From NCBI RefSeq assembly GCF_004364155.1, contig NZ_SOAZ01000001.1, forward strand, positions 174,820 to 238,819: a stretch of DNA of 64,000 nucleotides. Direction: 5' to 3'. Source of the DNA: Fonticella tunisiensis. Its GTDB lineage: Bacteria; Bacillota; Clostridia; Clostridiales; Caloramatoraceae. The notes under the pieces were generated by a model that ran no database searches, was not told where the DNA came from, and saw only the letters and a list, made by a program, of their open reading frames with translations. A program made the translations under genes and the position numbers. Of the stretch, positions 51,522 to 60,259 are shown one piece after another. The stretch's first letter is position 1; every line of letters begins with the position of its first letter.

Positions 51522-53090
51522 GTGAGAAAGGTAACAAGGATTGATGGAAACAATGCTCTCCAAGCTTTCAAGCCAAAGGTGAGGGTAGCGGCTTATTGCA
51601 GGGTTTCAACTGACAGTGATGAACAAATGGCAAGTCTGGAAGCACAAAAGGACCATTATGAATCCTATATAAAAGCAAATCCTGATTGGGAATTTGCAGG
51701 GATTTACTATGATGAAGGCATATCAGGCACAAAAAAGGAGAACCGAACTGGACTTTTAAGGCTGCTTGCAGATTGTGAAAACAAGAAAATTGACTTTATT
51801 ATAACCAAGTCAGTCAGCAGATTTGCCAGAAATACAACCGACTGCATTGAGATGGTGCGAAAACTTACCGATCTCGGTGTTTTCATCTATTTCGAGAAAG
51901 AGAATATAAACACGCAGCGCATGGAAGGCGAATTGGTGCTGACAATTTTGAGCAGCCTTGCACAAAACGAATCATTATCCATTGCAGAAAATAGTAAGTG
52001 GTCTATCAGGCGCAGGTTTCAAAACGGAACATACAAGATTGCATATCCTCCCTATGGTTATGATTATATGGATGGAAAGCTATTTATCAATAAAGAACAG
52101 GCTGAAATCGTAAAGCGGATTTTTTCCGAAGTCTTGGCCGGTAAAGGCACACAGAAAATTGCAGATGGGTTAAATTTGGATAAAATCCCAACAAAGAGAG
52201 GTTCACATTGGACAGCGACCACTATCCGCGGTATCCTTAGCAATGAAAAATATACCGGGGATGTCCTTCTGCAAAAGACATATACAGATGAGAATTTTAA
52301 GCGGCATTATAATCATGGGGAAAAGGATCAATACATGATAAAAGCTCATCATGAAGCCATCATATCCCATGAAGAATTTGAAGCTGCCCAAGAAATATTA
52401 AGGCAAAGAGGAAAAGAAAAAGGTGTGATCAAGGGAAGCAGTAAGTATCAAAACCGCTACCCTTTCTCCGGGAAAATCAAATGCGCAGAATGTGGCAGCA
52501 GTTTTAAGCGTCGAATTCATGGCAGCGGTGACTGTAAATATATTGCATGGTGCTGCACAAAGCATATAAAGGACACATCAAGCTGTTCAATGAAATTTGT
52601 CAGAGAGGATGCGATCCATCAGGCCTTTGTTGTTATGATTAATAAGCTTATTTACGGTCATAAGTTCATTCTAAGACCATTGCTGCAAAGCTTAAAGAAA
52701 ACAAATTACTCAGATAACATAACAAAGATTCAGGAGCTGGAAACTAAAATAAAAGAAAATACAGAGCGGGTTCAGGTTATTATGGGACTTATGGCCAAGG
52801 GATACCTGGAACCCGCTCTTTTTAATACACAGAAAAATGAGCTGCTCAAAGAAGCAGCCATATTAAAAGAACAAAAAGAAGCCATAAAACGCGCAATCGA
52901 TGGGAGTCAGACTATCCTTGTTGAGGTTGAGAAGCTTCTTAAATTTGCAACGAAAGCTGAAAAGCAGATTGATACATTTGACAGGGAAATATTTGAGAAC
53001 TTTATTGAAGAAATCATTGTGTTTTCACAGGAAGAAATAGGTTTCAAAATGAAATGCGGGTTGAACCTGAGGGAAAGGTTGATGAAATGA
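51522..53090 (+). CDS. Large serine recombinase 1
   Basis: A 522-residue site-specific integrase. The N-terminal resolvase domain has [15 protein letters not shown] (nucleophile Ser) and IITKSVSRFARNTTD. The recombinase domain (about 165-290) reads PPYGYDYMDGKLFINKEQAEIVKRIFSEV. The zinc ribbon KCAECGSSFKRR...WCCTK is followed by a coiled coil (about 410-470). Start GTG 51522 behind AAAGGAGGTGAAAACA. It catalyses attP x attB exchange, here probably at the rlmD 3' end. Confidence 0.93.
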   Translation: MRKVTRIDGNNALQAFKPKVRVAAYCRVSTDSDEQMASLEAQKDHYESYIKANPDWEFAGIYYDEGISGTKKENRTGLLRLLADCENKKIDFIITKSVSRFARNTTDCIEMVRKLTDLGVFIYFEKENINTQRMEGELVLTILSSLAQNESLSIAENSKWSIRRRFQNGTYKIAYPPYGYDYMDGKLFINKEQAEIVKRIFSEVLAGKGTQKIADGLNLDKIPTKRGSHWTATTIRGILSNEKYTGDVLLQKTYTDENFKRHYNHGEKDQYMIKAHHEAIISHEEFEAAQEILRQRGKEKGVIKGSSKYQNRYPFSGKIKCAECGSSFKRRIHGSGDCKYIAWCCTKHIKDTSSCSMKFVREDAIHQAFVVMINKLIYGHKFILRPLLQSLKKTNYSDNITKIQELETKIKENTERVQVIMGLMAKGYLEPALFNTQKNELLKEAAILKEQKEAIKRAIDGSQTILVEVEKLLKFATKAEKQIDTFDREIFENFIEEIIVFSQEEIGFKMKCGLNLRERLMK

Positions 53091-53545
53091 TGAGCCATAT
53101 ACCTTTTGGATATACCATTCAAAACGGAAAGGCTGTAGTTAACCAAGAGGAAGCAGTTAAAATTAAGAAGCTATTTGAGGTTTATCTTTCCGGGCTTTCT
53201 TTAAGCGAAGCGGCACAAAAAGCGGGTATTAAGCGTTATCACGCATCTGTTGCAAGAATGCTGACAGATAAACGGTATGTTGAGGATAAATTCTACCCGC
53301 CCATTATAAGAAGAGACACATTCGAAAAAGCACAACTTGAAAGACGCAGACGAGCAGAGATGCTTGGCAGGATTTATGAACATAAGGGAAATGAAAAGAA
53401 ATGCCTGATTTTTAGGTTTCATGCTTCAATACCGGATAAACAATACGACGATCCATTTAAGCAGGCAGAGTATGCTTATAGTCTTATTAAGAGCGAGGTG
53501 ATTTTAGATGACAACCAGGAATGTTACGGTAATTCCTGCTCGTAA
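53087..53545 (+). CDS. Recombinase-like partner protein without catalytic domain
   Basis: A 152-residue protein that resembles only the recombinase (DNA-binding) domain of serine integrases: [28 protein letters not shown], then [21 protein letters not shown] and [18 protein letters not shown]. It lacks a resolvase Ser domain and a zinc ribbon. The ATGA overlap with recombinase 1 and the 38-base overlap with recombinase 2 show that the three are co-translated. It may be an accessory subunit or an excision factor, or simply a domain split off by decay. Confidence 0.8.
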   Translation: MMSHIPFGYTIQNGKAVVNQEEAVKIKKLFEVYLSGLSLSEAAQKAGIKRYHASVARMLTDKRYVEDKFYPPIIRRDTFEKAQLERRRRAEMLGRIYEHKGNEKKCLIFRFHASIPDKQYDDPFKQAEYAYSLIKSEVILDDNQECYGNSCS

Positions 53546-55076
53546 ACGGATTGGAAATAGTGCAAAGGCTGAAGAATTGCCTAAGCTTCGGGTAGCAGCC
53601 TATTGCCGCGTATCTACGGACAGCGAGGAGCAGGCAACCAGTTATGAAGCACAGATTGAGCACTACACAAATTACATCAAAAGCAATCCCGAATGGGAAT
53701 TAGCCGGTATATTTGCAGATGAAGGTATTACCGGAACCAACACGAAAAAGCGTGAAGAGTTTAACCGGATGATAGAAGAATGCATGCAGGGCAAAATCGA
53801 TATGATAATTACCAAATCTATTAGCCGTTTTGCAAGAAATACGCTGGACTGCCTAAAGTACATAAGGCAGCTTAAAGAAAAAAATATTCCGGTTTACTTT
53901 GAAAAGGAAAATATAAACACGCTGGATTCCAAAGGAGAAATCCTATTGACCATTATGGCATCTTTGGCACAGCAAGAAAGCCAATCGTTAAGCCAGAATG
54001 TAAAACTGGGTATTCAGTACCGATATCAGCAAGGGAAAATCCATATCAATCACAACCGTTTTCTTGGCTATACAAAGGATAAGGATGGCAATTTAGTTAT
54101 CGTGCCAGAAGAAGCTGAAATTGTTAAACGCATTTATAGAGAATACCTCGAAGGTTCCAGTATGCTGCAGATAGCAAGAGGTTTAGAAGCTGACGGAATA
54201 CTGACGGGTGCAGGCAATCCCAGATGGCATACCAGCACAATCAATAAGATTTTGAGGAATGAAAAATATATCGGTGATGCACTGTTGCAGAAAACCTATA
54301 CAGTAGATTTTTTATCGAAGAAAAGGGTACCCAATAACGGCATAGTTCCTCAATACTATGTAGAAAACAGCCATGAGCCCATAATCCCGCGCGAAATTTA
54401 TATGCGGGTTCAGGAAGAGCTTGTCCGCAGAAGATGTGTGCATATAAGTAAGAACGGAAAGAAGAGAAACTACAGCAATAATCATCCATTATCTCAAATG
54501 GTGTTCTGCGGCAAGTGTCATGAAGTATTCCGCAGGGTTCATTGGAATAACCGAGGAAAGAAATCAATCGTATGGAGATGTGTTAGCCGATTAGAAAATA
54601 CCGGTTTGTTTTGTACCGCTTCCACTATACTTGAAGATACGCTAAAAGAGAAAATTGTAGAAGCCATCAATATAGCTGTCAGCGGAAAAAACTCTTTTCT
54701 GGCTATACTGAAAAAGAATATTGAAACCGTATTAAGCGAGGATTTGGATGAAAGTACAGCAGATATTGATAAAAGGCTGGAGGAGCTTCAAACCGAGTTG
54801 ATCCAAAAGGCAAATTCAAAGGAAAGCTATGATAATATCGTCAATGAGATTTACCGACTAAGGGACTTAAGGCAAGAAACACTTTCAAGAAACGCCCTCC
54901 GCCAAGATAAGCGAGATCGGATTGCTGAGATGACGGACTTTCTTAACACGCTAACCGATGATATTACAGAGTTTGATGATAAACTGGTTAGAAAACTAGT
55001 TGAAAAAGCAACTGTATATGATGACAGGTTGGTGGTAGAGTTTAAGTCGGGGTTAGAAATAGAAGCAAACCTATAA
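53508..55076 (+). CDS. Large serine recombinase 2
   Basis: A 522-residue serine integrase. [20 protein letters not shown] (nucleophile Ser), [16 protein letters not shown], recombinase domain about 185-300 ([21 protein letters not shown]), zinc ribbon [10 protein letters not shown]...WRC...C, and a C-terminal coiled coil. It is similar in plan to recombinase 1 but clearly diverged, so the two are old paralogues rather than a recent duplication. Confidence 0.93.
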   Translation: MTTRNVTVIPARKRIGNSAKAEELPKLRVAAYCRVSTDSEEQATSYEAQIEHYTNYIKSNPEWELAGIFADEGITGTNTKKREEFNRMIEECMQGKIDMIITKSISRFARNTLDCLKYIRQLKEKNIPVYFEKENINTLDSKGEILLTIMASLAQQESQSLSQNVKLGIQYRYQQGKIHINHNRFLGYTKDKDGNLVIVPEEAEIVKRIYREYLEGSSMLQIARGLEADGILTGAGNPRWHTSTINKILRNEKYIGDALLQKTYTVDFLSKKRVPNNGIVPQYYVENSHEPIIPREIYMRVQEELVRRRCVHISKNGKKRNYSNNHPLSQMVFCGKCHEVFRRVHWNNRGKKSIVWRCVSRLENTGLFCTASTILEDTLKEKIVEAINIAVSGKNSFLAILKKNIETVLSEDLDESTADIDKRLEELQTELIQKANSKESYDNIVNEIYRLRDLRQETLSRNALRQDKRDRIAEMTDFLNTLTDDITEFDDKLVRKLVEKATVYDDRLVVEFKSGLEIEANL

Positions 55077-55091
55077 GCTCGTATTAAGATG

Positions 55092-55131
55092 GCTGCCAGT
55101 TGAGAAGAAAACCTTCTTAATTGGCGGCATA
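55092..55131 (+). terminator. Hairpin after the recombinase operon
   Basis: GCTGCCAGTTGAGAAG (55092-55107) pairs with CTTCTTAATTGGCGGC (55113-55128) with three mismatches; ATATTTGTTTT follows. Confidence 0.65.
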
Positions 55132-55141
55132 TTTGTTTTAT

Positions 55142-55192
55142 ACAAATATATAAAACAAATATATAGACAAATAAATAATTTTCATATATAAT
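55142..55192 (+). promoter_or_regulatory. Promoter overlapped by three ACAAATA repeats
   Basis: ACAAATATATA occurs at 55142 and 55155 and as ACAAATAAATA at 55167, a 12-13 base period. The third overlaps TAGACA (55164-55169), which lies 17 bases before TATAAT (55187-55192). It looks like an autoregulatory operator for the Phd-like protein encoded 20 bases downstream. Confidence 0.65.
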
Positions 55193-55211
55193 TGTAATGA
55201 GGTGGTGAATT

Positions 55212-55616
55212 ATGGATATTAGAATAGACAGCTTAATTCCCTTTGATTCATTGAAAACCAATATAGACCATATGTTCTCTGTAGTTGATAAAAACGGAAA
55301 AGTCGTTCTGCTTAAAGATAATAAGCCAGCTTATATAGTCTTAAAATATGATGAAAACAATTTAACTGATACAGGAATTGGCATGCAAGAAATGCCTAAT
55401 TATACGCTTCATGAAGCCATGAGAATTGTCTTATCAGAGGCAGAAAACAAGACAATGCATGCAGCTGAACTTGCCGATGAGATATATAGGCGTAGGCTGT
55501 ATTTAAAAAAGGATGGCAGTAAGGCGGAATATACACAGATAAGGGCAAGATGCGGGCATTACCCTGAAATGTTTGAAGCATTGCCTGGCAACTATATTAA
55601 ATTGAAGGAGGTTTAG
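55212..55616 (+). CDS. Phd/YefM-like antitoxin domain fused to HARE-HTH
   Basis: A 134-residue protein. Residues 1-50 look like a Phd/YefM DNA-binding antitoxin (NIDHMFSVVDKNGKVVLLKDNKPAYIVLKYDE). Residues 58-132 form a HARE-HTH winged helix (TLHEAMRIVLSEAENKTMHAAELADEIYRR, then RARCGHYPEMFEAL). HARE-HTH domains are found with restriction and DNA-modification systems. No toxin is adjacent, so regulation of the accessory module is more likely than a classical toxin-antitoxin role. ATG behind GAGGTGGTGAATT. Confidence 0.78.
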   Translation: MDIRIDSLIPFDSLKTNIDHMFSVVDKNGKVVLLKDNKPAYIVLKYDENNLTDTGIGMQEMPNYTLHEAMRIVLSEAENKTMHAAELADEIYRRRLYLKKDGSKAEYTQIRARCGHYPEMFEALPGNYIKLKEV

Positions 55617-55617
55617 A

Positions 55618-55791
55618 ATGTATATCTGTAATGACCCTGTTTGTGATCCAGTTTGCGATTTTTGCTGGTTTTGTGAACACGACGAAAATGGTGTACCTAA
55701 GTGTTGTACAAAGGGAAAGATTGAGGAATTTGATGATGGTTTAGGATATTGCAATGAATTTAAATGTAGTATACATGAAAAACAGCCATAA
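55618..55791 (+). CDS. 57-residue Cys-rich protein
   Basis: A short gene directly after the HARE-HTH gene (the ATG follows its stop by one base, with GGAGG inside the previous 3' end). Ten cysteines in 57 residues: CNDPVCDPVCDFCWFC near the start, then PKCC, GYC and FKC. That density suggests metal binding. No family recognised. The same operon position suggests co-regulation with the HARE-HTH protein. Confidence 0.65.
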   Translation: MYICNDPVCDPVCDFCWFCEHDENGVPKCCTKGKIEEFDDGLGYCNEFKCSIHEKQP

Positions 55792-55908
55792 TGTGGTTCT
55801 TGAAGTGATTACCAGTTTATTTATACTTACCAACAGGCTTTTTCTGAAACATATTTATCAGTGAAAACTGATTATAATCGAATGTTAAGATGAAAGGGAT
55901 GATAAATA

Positions 55909-56391
55909 TTGGTTCAAATACAATCATTGATGCGGGCGGTAATAAACTTTTATAATTTTAACAACAGAAATGCTCCCGTAGTAATCACGAGAGTAAAAGA
56001 ACACAACAGTGAAAAAATGTTCATGGACAGACTAGAAAGAGCGATTTTTGACTCATGTGATGAAGACTGCAAGGCAACTCCATCAAGATATGCAATATGG
56101 GGAGAAGACATCCGTAGTCTTAGTATTTCTGCAAAAGAAGCAATGAAAAATGGAAACATCGAAAAAGCAGAAAAATTAATGAATCAAGTTATTAATAGTA
56201 TGGGCGCGTTTATAGACGCTCAATTAATACTCAGCAATTTGCCTGGAAACATCAGCTTTGTAAAATCCAAAGATATTATTAAATCCTATATAACCAGCTT
56301 ACTAGAAAACAACGAAGCATCAGATTCTGAAACGGACTATATAATCGACAGCATGAAGGAGATAATGAATAGAATTGAGGAAAGAGATTGA
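55909..56391 (+). CDS. Unknown helical protein
   Basis: A 160-residue protein, mainly helical (KNGNIEKAEKLMNQVINSMGAFIDAQLIL), without recognised motifs. The TTG start at 55909 is behind AAGGGATGATAAATA; ATG 55930 is an alternative. It sits in the A/T-rich accessory region between the Cys-rich gene and the glycosylase operon, about 100 bases from the latter. Confidence 0.6.
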   Translation: MVQIQSLMRAVINFYNFNNRNAPVVITRVKEHNSEKMFMDRLERAIFDSCDEDCKATPSRYAIWGEDIRSLSISAKEAMKNGNIEKAEKLMNQVINSMGAFIDAQLILSNLPGNISFVKSKDIIKSYITSLLENNEASDSETDYIIDSMKEIMNRIEERD

Positions 56392-56487
56392 TTAACTGAT
56401 GAGTCATTCATCATGCAACCAGAATCCGGAATCTAATTCCTTATCAAATAGAGTCAACAAGATGATAAAAAGTTAAAGGTGATAAAT

Positions 56488-57225
56488 ATGCCGGAACATT
56501 TACTTGTAACAATAGGAAAAGCACGATTTAGTGATTCAAAAAGACATCTTATTCCTTTTGTTAATGACATTGAACAAGATAAATTTCTTAACGATATTGA
56601 AAACACACCTCATGCTTTTGTTTTAGCCTGCTTGATGGATAGGCAGATTAAGGCGGAACGGGCATGGTCGATTCCTTTTCGAATAAAGGAGATTATAGGA
56701 AGCTTTAATGTGGATGATTTAGCCAGCGTTTCACTTGAAGGGTACAAGAATATTTTTAATAAAAATGTCTTGCATAGATTTAACGATACAATGGCGGAGG
56801 TTTTTTATTCCGCAATTCAGGATATAAAAGTAAAGTATAATGGGGATGCTTCGCGAATATGGAGCAACAACCCTAGCAGCGCAAAAGTGGTTTATGAATT
56901 CTTGCAGTTTAAAGGAAGCGGCAAAAAAATAGCTACAATGGCGGCTAATATTCTTGCCAGGCAATTTAAGATCCCGTTTTCGGATTATTACTCAATTGAC
57001 ATATCACCAGACGTACATATTTTAAGGGTAATGCGACGGACAGGGCTGGTTGATAGTAATGCTGATTTAGATTCGATCATCTATAAGGCAAGAGAGTTAA
57101 ATCCGGAGTTTCCAGGGATAATAGATTTTTCATGCTGGGAGATTGGGCGTACCTGGTGCAGACCGAATAATCCTAATTGTAACGAATGTATTATTCGTAC
57201 TGATTGTAAAAAAGTCATATTTTAA
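56488..57225 (+). CDS. Endonuclease III-like HhH-GPD protein with Fe-S loop
   Basis: A 245-residue DNA glycosylase-like protein. The helix-hairpin-helix FKGSGKKIATMAANIL keeps the Lys that corresponds to the catalytic Lys120 of E. coli Nth. SPDVHILRVMRR supplies the catalytic Asp, and the end has the iron-sulfur loop C-x6-C-x2-C-x5-C (CRPNNPNCNECIIRTDC). The 110 N-terminal residues are not those of Nth. ATG 56488 behind AAAGGTGAT. It is followed after 12 bases by a TIR-like gene, so DNA-damage or modified-base recognition within a defence context is plausible. Confidence 0.82.
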   Translation: MPEHLLVTIGKARFSDSKRHLIPFVNDIEQDKFLNDIENTPHAFVLACLMDRQIKAERAWSIPFRIKEIIGSFNVDDLASVSLEGYKNIFNKNVLHRFNDTMAEVFYSAIQDIKVKYNGDASRIWSNNPSSAKVVYEFLQFKGSGKKIATMAANILARQFKIPFSDYYSIDISPDVHILRVMRRTGLVDSNADLDSIIYKARELNPEFPGIIDFSCWEIGRTWCRPNNPNCNECIIRTDCKKVIF

Positions 57226-57237
57226 TGGAGGTGCTTT

Positions 57238-58845
57238 ATGCCAAGAATAGGGATTACAGCTTATGATTTATTAATTTCATGTCCTGGAGATGTAATAGAA
57301 TATTTAGATGTTATAAAAGAAAGCGTTGAAAGTTTTAACAGGGTATTTGGCAGGATAAATAATATTGAAGTTGTTACTAAACATTGGTCTACGGATAGTT
57401 ATCCTCAATCTGGTGATAAGCCTCAAGAACTATTAAACAAGCAATTAGTTAGAGATTGTGATGCTGCAGTTGCCCTTTTTTGGACAAGATTTGGCACACC
57501 AACTGATAAATACGCTTCAGGAACGGAAGAAGAAATAGAAGAAATGTTATCTGCAGGCAAACAAGTATTCATGTATTTTTTGGATGTTCCAGTAAACCCG
57601 TCTCAAGTAGATATGGAACAATATAAAAAAATTATTGACTTCAGAGAAAAATATAAGGACAAAGGGATTTATGCTATCATAAAAGACAAAGAAGAATTGC
57701 GAAGACAGTTTACAAATCATTTGGCAATGTATTTTTTACCAATAATCTCAGATAATAATGTCACAACTTCTAAAAAATTACTGTCTATATTACAAATAAG
57801 AGATGTAAATGCAATTTCTGAAGAGCAGTATTATTTATACAATAGTTCTCTCGGGAATAGTAAGTTTATTAAGGAAAAGAAAGAGGATATTATTAAAAAT
57901 ATACATAGTATACAAAACAATACTTTACCCAAGCGTACTCAAGTCGTCTTAGAAGATGAAAAAATTATAAAAGAGACACCTGAATTTTTGAAGAATATTG
58001 AGATTAAAAAATTACTCGAAAATGTTAATATACCATCAATCTCTTTAAAAGATGCAGATATTCCAAATAGTTGGAAAGAAACAATCAGCAAATTTGCAGA
58101 AGAAAACCAGATTAAAATTAATGATGATTTCTGGAATGTAGGAGATCTGAAAATACGCATTCCATCAGTGGTGCTTCCATTTGGAAATAGTGGTTCTGTT
58201 TTAGAAGGAACTGATGAAGAAAAAGAACGATATGATTTGTTAAGAAATCTATATTGGGATATAGTCAGTTATAATGAATACATTGACTATTTTAGTTATA
58301 TAGACAAACTTAATTTTGCAAAGCTCGCAATTTCAAATGTCGGCAATTCTTACGATGAAGATATTGATGTAAAGTTAATAATTCCAAAAGGTTACGTATT
58401 AAAGTATTTAGATTTGCCATACCCAGGTATTAATATTATAGAAGAATTGTTAGAAATGGAATTTATAGACTATTTATTTTCAATACAAGAGAACGATATT
58501 GTTGAAGGATATGGATATTATCCTGTACTGCCACCATCCTATGAAGATATAATACCAGCATATCCGTTTAACAAAATTAGTGTTTCAGAAGAATATAAGA
58601 GGCATAAAGAAAAATATAAAAAGTCTTTAGAACGCGTTTTTAATTATAAGATATTTGAAAGTGAAGAAAATGATATTTTAATATTTCATATTGGATATTT
58701 AAAACATAATACGACTATGGCATTTCCATCTGTTTTGATGTTTAAAGATACCCCTACGTTTATTGATTATGAGATTACATCCAAACACCTACCAGAAGTA
58801 TTAAAGGGTAAAGTTGAATTTAGCAAAAAAAGAAAGGATAAATAA
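57238..58845 (+). CDS. TIR/DUF4062-like N-terminal domain protein
   Basis: A 535-residue protein. Residues 8-165 form an alpha/beta domain: YDLLISCPGDVIEYL, KHWSTDSYPQSGDKPQELLN, DCDAAVALFWTRFGTPT and SGTEEEIEEMLSAGKQVFMYF. The pattern resembles DUF4062 and TIR-like or deoxyribosyltransferase-like effector domains, with the conserved Glu in T-E-E-E-I at the nucleotide-hydrolase position. Residues 170-535 are unrecognised, A/T-rich in codons, with an N-x-G-x-x-x-x-x-D-V immunoglobulin-like stretch (NVGNSYDEDIDVKLIIPKG). Start behind ATGGAGGTGC. Confidence 0.68.
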   Translation: MPRIGITAYDLLISCPGDVIEYLDVIKESVESFNRVFGRINNIEVVTKHWSTDSYPQSGDKPQELLNKQLVRDCDAAVALFWTRFGTPTDKYASGTEEEIEEMLSAGKQVFMYFLDVPVNPSQVDMEQYKKIIDFREKYKDKGIYAIIKDKEELRRQFTNHLAMYFLPIISDNNVTTSKKLLSILQIRDVNAISEEQYYLYNSSLGNSKFIKEKKEDIIKNIHSIQNNTLPKRTQVVLEDEKIIKETPEFLKNIEIKKLLENVNIPSISLKDADIPNSWKETISKFAEENQIKINDDFWNVGDLKIRIPSVVLPFGNSGSVLEGTDEEKERYDLLRNLYWDIVSYNEYIDYFSYIDKLNFAKLAISNVGNSYDEDIDVKLIIPKGYVLKYLDLPYPGINIIEELLEMEFIDYLFSIQENDIVEGYGYYPVLPPSYEDIIPAYPFNKISVSEEYKRHKEKYKKSLERVFNYKIFESEENDILIFHIGYLKHNTTMAFPSVLMFKDTPTFIDYEITSKHLPEVLKGKVEFSKKRKDK

Positions 58846-58846
58846 A

Positions 58847-59428
58847 ATGTCTGATGTAAAAAATGCATATGATCAAATTTTAGATTTCATGAGTAACACA
58901 ACGGAAAGAACACTACTGCTGCGTGGTATTGCTGACAAGGAAAAGCACCAGTTTCTTCTTAAAGCACTGAATGCTCAGGGAAATTTGAAAGGACTAGTTT
59001 ATTTAATCCATACATCAAAGGATGGCATGGAGGACTTCTTCCGATGGGCAGAACTCTATAAAGTTAAAGTGCCAAAGAAATATGGACAAGGAATGAAATT
59101 ATCAAATCTTACAATTTATTTTGATAATCTGACTATTAAAAATAATAGTGAAAAATACGACGATTATGCTTTTGATTTTATGATTATATGGCCGATTCAA
59201 AGTGTAACTAAAAATGAAAAAGAAATTCAGATGCTGAAAGAAATGGCCGAACGTCAAAAAACAAAAAAGATTATCTTTCTGACTTTAAAGGAACCTTGGT
59301 ACAATCCGGATTCTTTTGAGACTTTTGTTGATCGAATAATTAAATTGGACTGTGAGAACGATGATCCAAAAGAATATCAGCGAATCCTAACAGCCTATGA
59401 AGATGATATGAAAAGACGTGGGTACTAA
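58847..59428 (+). CDS. Unknown protein, third gene of the glycosylase/TIR-like operon
   Basis: A 193-residue alpha/beta protein: TERTLLLRGIADKEKHQFLLKAL, KGLVYLIHTSKDGMEDFFRW, DDYAFDFMIIWPIQSVTKNE and KKIIFLTLKEPWYNP. The alternation of hydrophobic strands and helices resembles a P-loop-less nucleotide-binding or REC-like fold, but no motif identifies it. ATG 58847 lies one base after the upstream stop, behind AGAAAGGATAAATAAA; it is part of one transcript. It is the last intact gene before the rlmD-like boundary. Confidence 0.65.
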   Translation: MSDVKNAYDQILDFMSNTTERTLLLRGIADKEKHQFLLKALNAQGNLKGLVYLIHTSKDGMEDFFRWAELYKVKVPKKYGQGMKLSNLTIYFDNLTIKNNSEKYDDYAFDFMIIWPIQSVTKNEKEIQMLKEMAERQKTKKIIFLTLKEPWYNPDSFETFVDRIIKLDCENDDPKEYQRILTAYEDDMKRRGY

Positions 59429-59467
59429 TATACATAAGAAATCCATACTTAAATTCTCAGGGAAATG

Positions 59468-59668
59468 GTAGATATGTTCCCTTGAACCTCATTATTCCCA
59501 AAAACAGCCAAAAACCCATTGATATGTTTCCGCAAAAGCAAGGTTAAAAAACCAAACAAAGACATCAATCTGAACGGCTCGTTCCATATAGAGTGCGTGG
59601 TCTTGATGTCAAATGTAAAAAAATAAGGGCTGAAAAATGGCTTAAGTACAGGGTTTTCAGGCACTTTG
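59468..59668. other. Three diverged rlmD 3'-end copies: candidate attR scars
   Basis: Copy A GTAGATATGTTCCC (59468-59481) and copy B GATATGTTTCC (59521-59531) match rlmD 5212-5225. Copy C (59585-59626) reads HIECVVLMSNVKK-stop and matches the RlmD end [13 protein letters not shown]; its similarity continues about 40 bases past the stop (CTGAAAA...GGGTTTTCAGGCA versus CTGAAAA...GGGTTTCCAGACA). No other gene is visible in 59429-59980. I read these as integration scars at the far end of DNA inserted into rlmD. Confidence 0.6.
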
Positions 59669-59989
59669 CTGCCTTGGGTTTTTATGCCGACGGGTGGGTA
59701 GGATGCAGAAAACTCTGTTTTTGTTCGTTTAACCGTATATAATATGACATGCTCTAATATTCAGCGAAGATGGGTGAACGTGATGGATTATATATCTGCG
59801 TGTTGGCAATTCCTAAAGATGCCGAGAAACCCGCTGATGCTCGAATAAAAAGAAAAAATAGATAAAAAATTGATAATTAACTTCCATATCTATTCTCAAT
59901 GATAGAGGGTAGTCTTGAAGAAAAATGCTGGCTGTTTGGAATCGGAGCATTGTTCATAGTTTTGACTTTTCTTATTAAAGTTGCTGTTC

Positions 59990-60259
59990 AAAAATCCAGA
60001 TAAAAAATATGATGACATTGAAACCATTCAGGAGATAGTGAGAGCTTTAAGAAAAGCGGCAGCCTTTAAGAACGAAAGTTGCGGCATTCACATCCATGTA
60101 GGGAAGGAACATTTTACAACAAGAACACTAAGGAACTTGGTAAATATTATGGCAAGCAAAGAGGACTTGATTTACAAAGCACTTAAATCAGTTATTCCTT
60201 CCTTTTTTCCTTCTTCAATGGGATTAAGAATAGCATTTATAAATTTATTACTTATTTAA
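59990..60259 (+). pseudogene. Fragment of an amidoligase gene
   Basis: About 65 codons (DDIETIQEIVRALRKAAAF, then CGIHIHVGKEHF and LRNLVNIMASKEDLIYKAL) match the middle of the phage amidoligase at 32065 (CGIHVHID, NIIASKNDLFYKAL). Similarity stops near 60195, after which the frame reads unrelated residues to 60259. There is no N-terminal FGIEVE motif and no C-terminal domain, so this is a remnant of a second amidoligase-bearing element. Confidence 0.78.

Noticed and set aside
59449..59664. Minus-strand open frame across the rlmD scars
   Set aside because: The stretch is explained by rlmD 3'-end copies on the plus strand and has no ribosome binding site.
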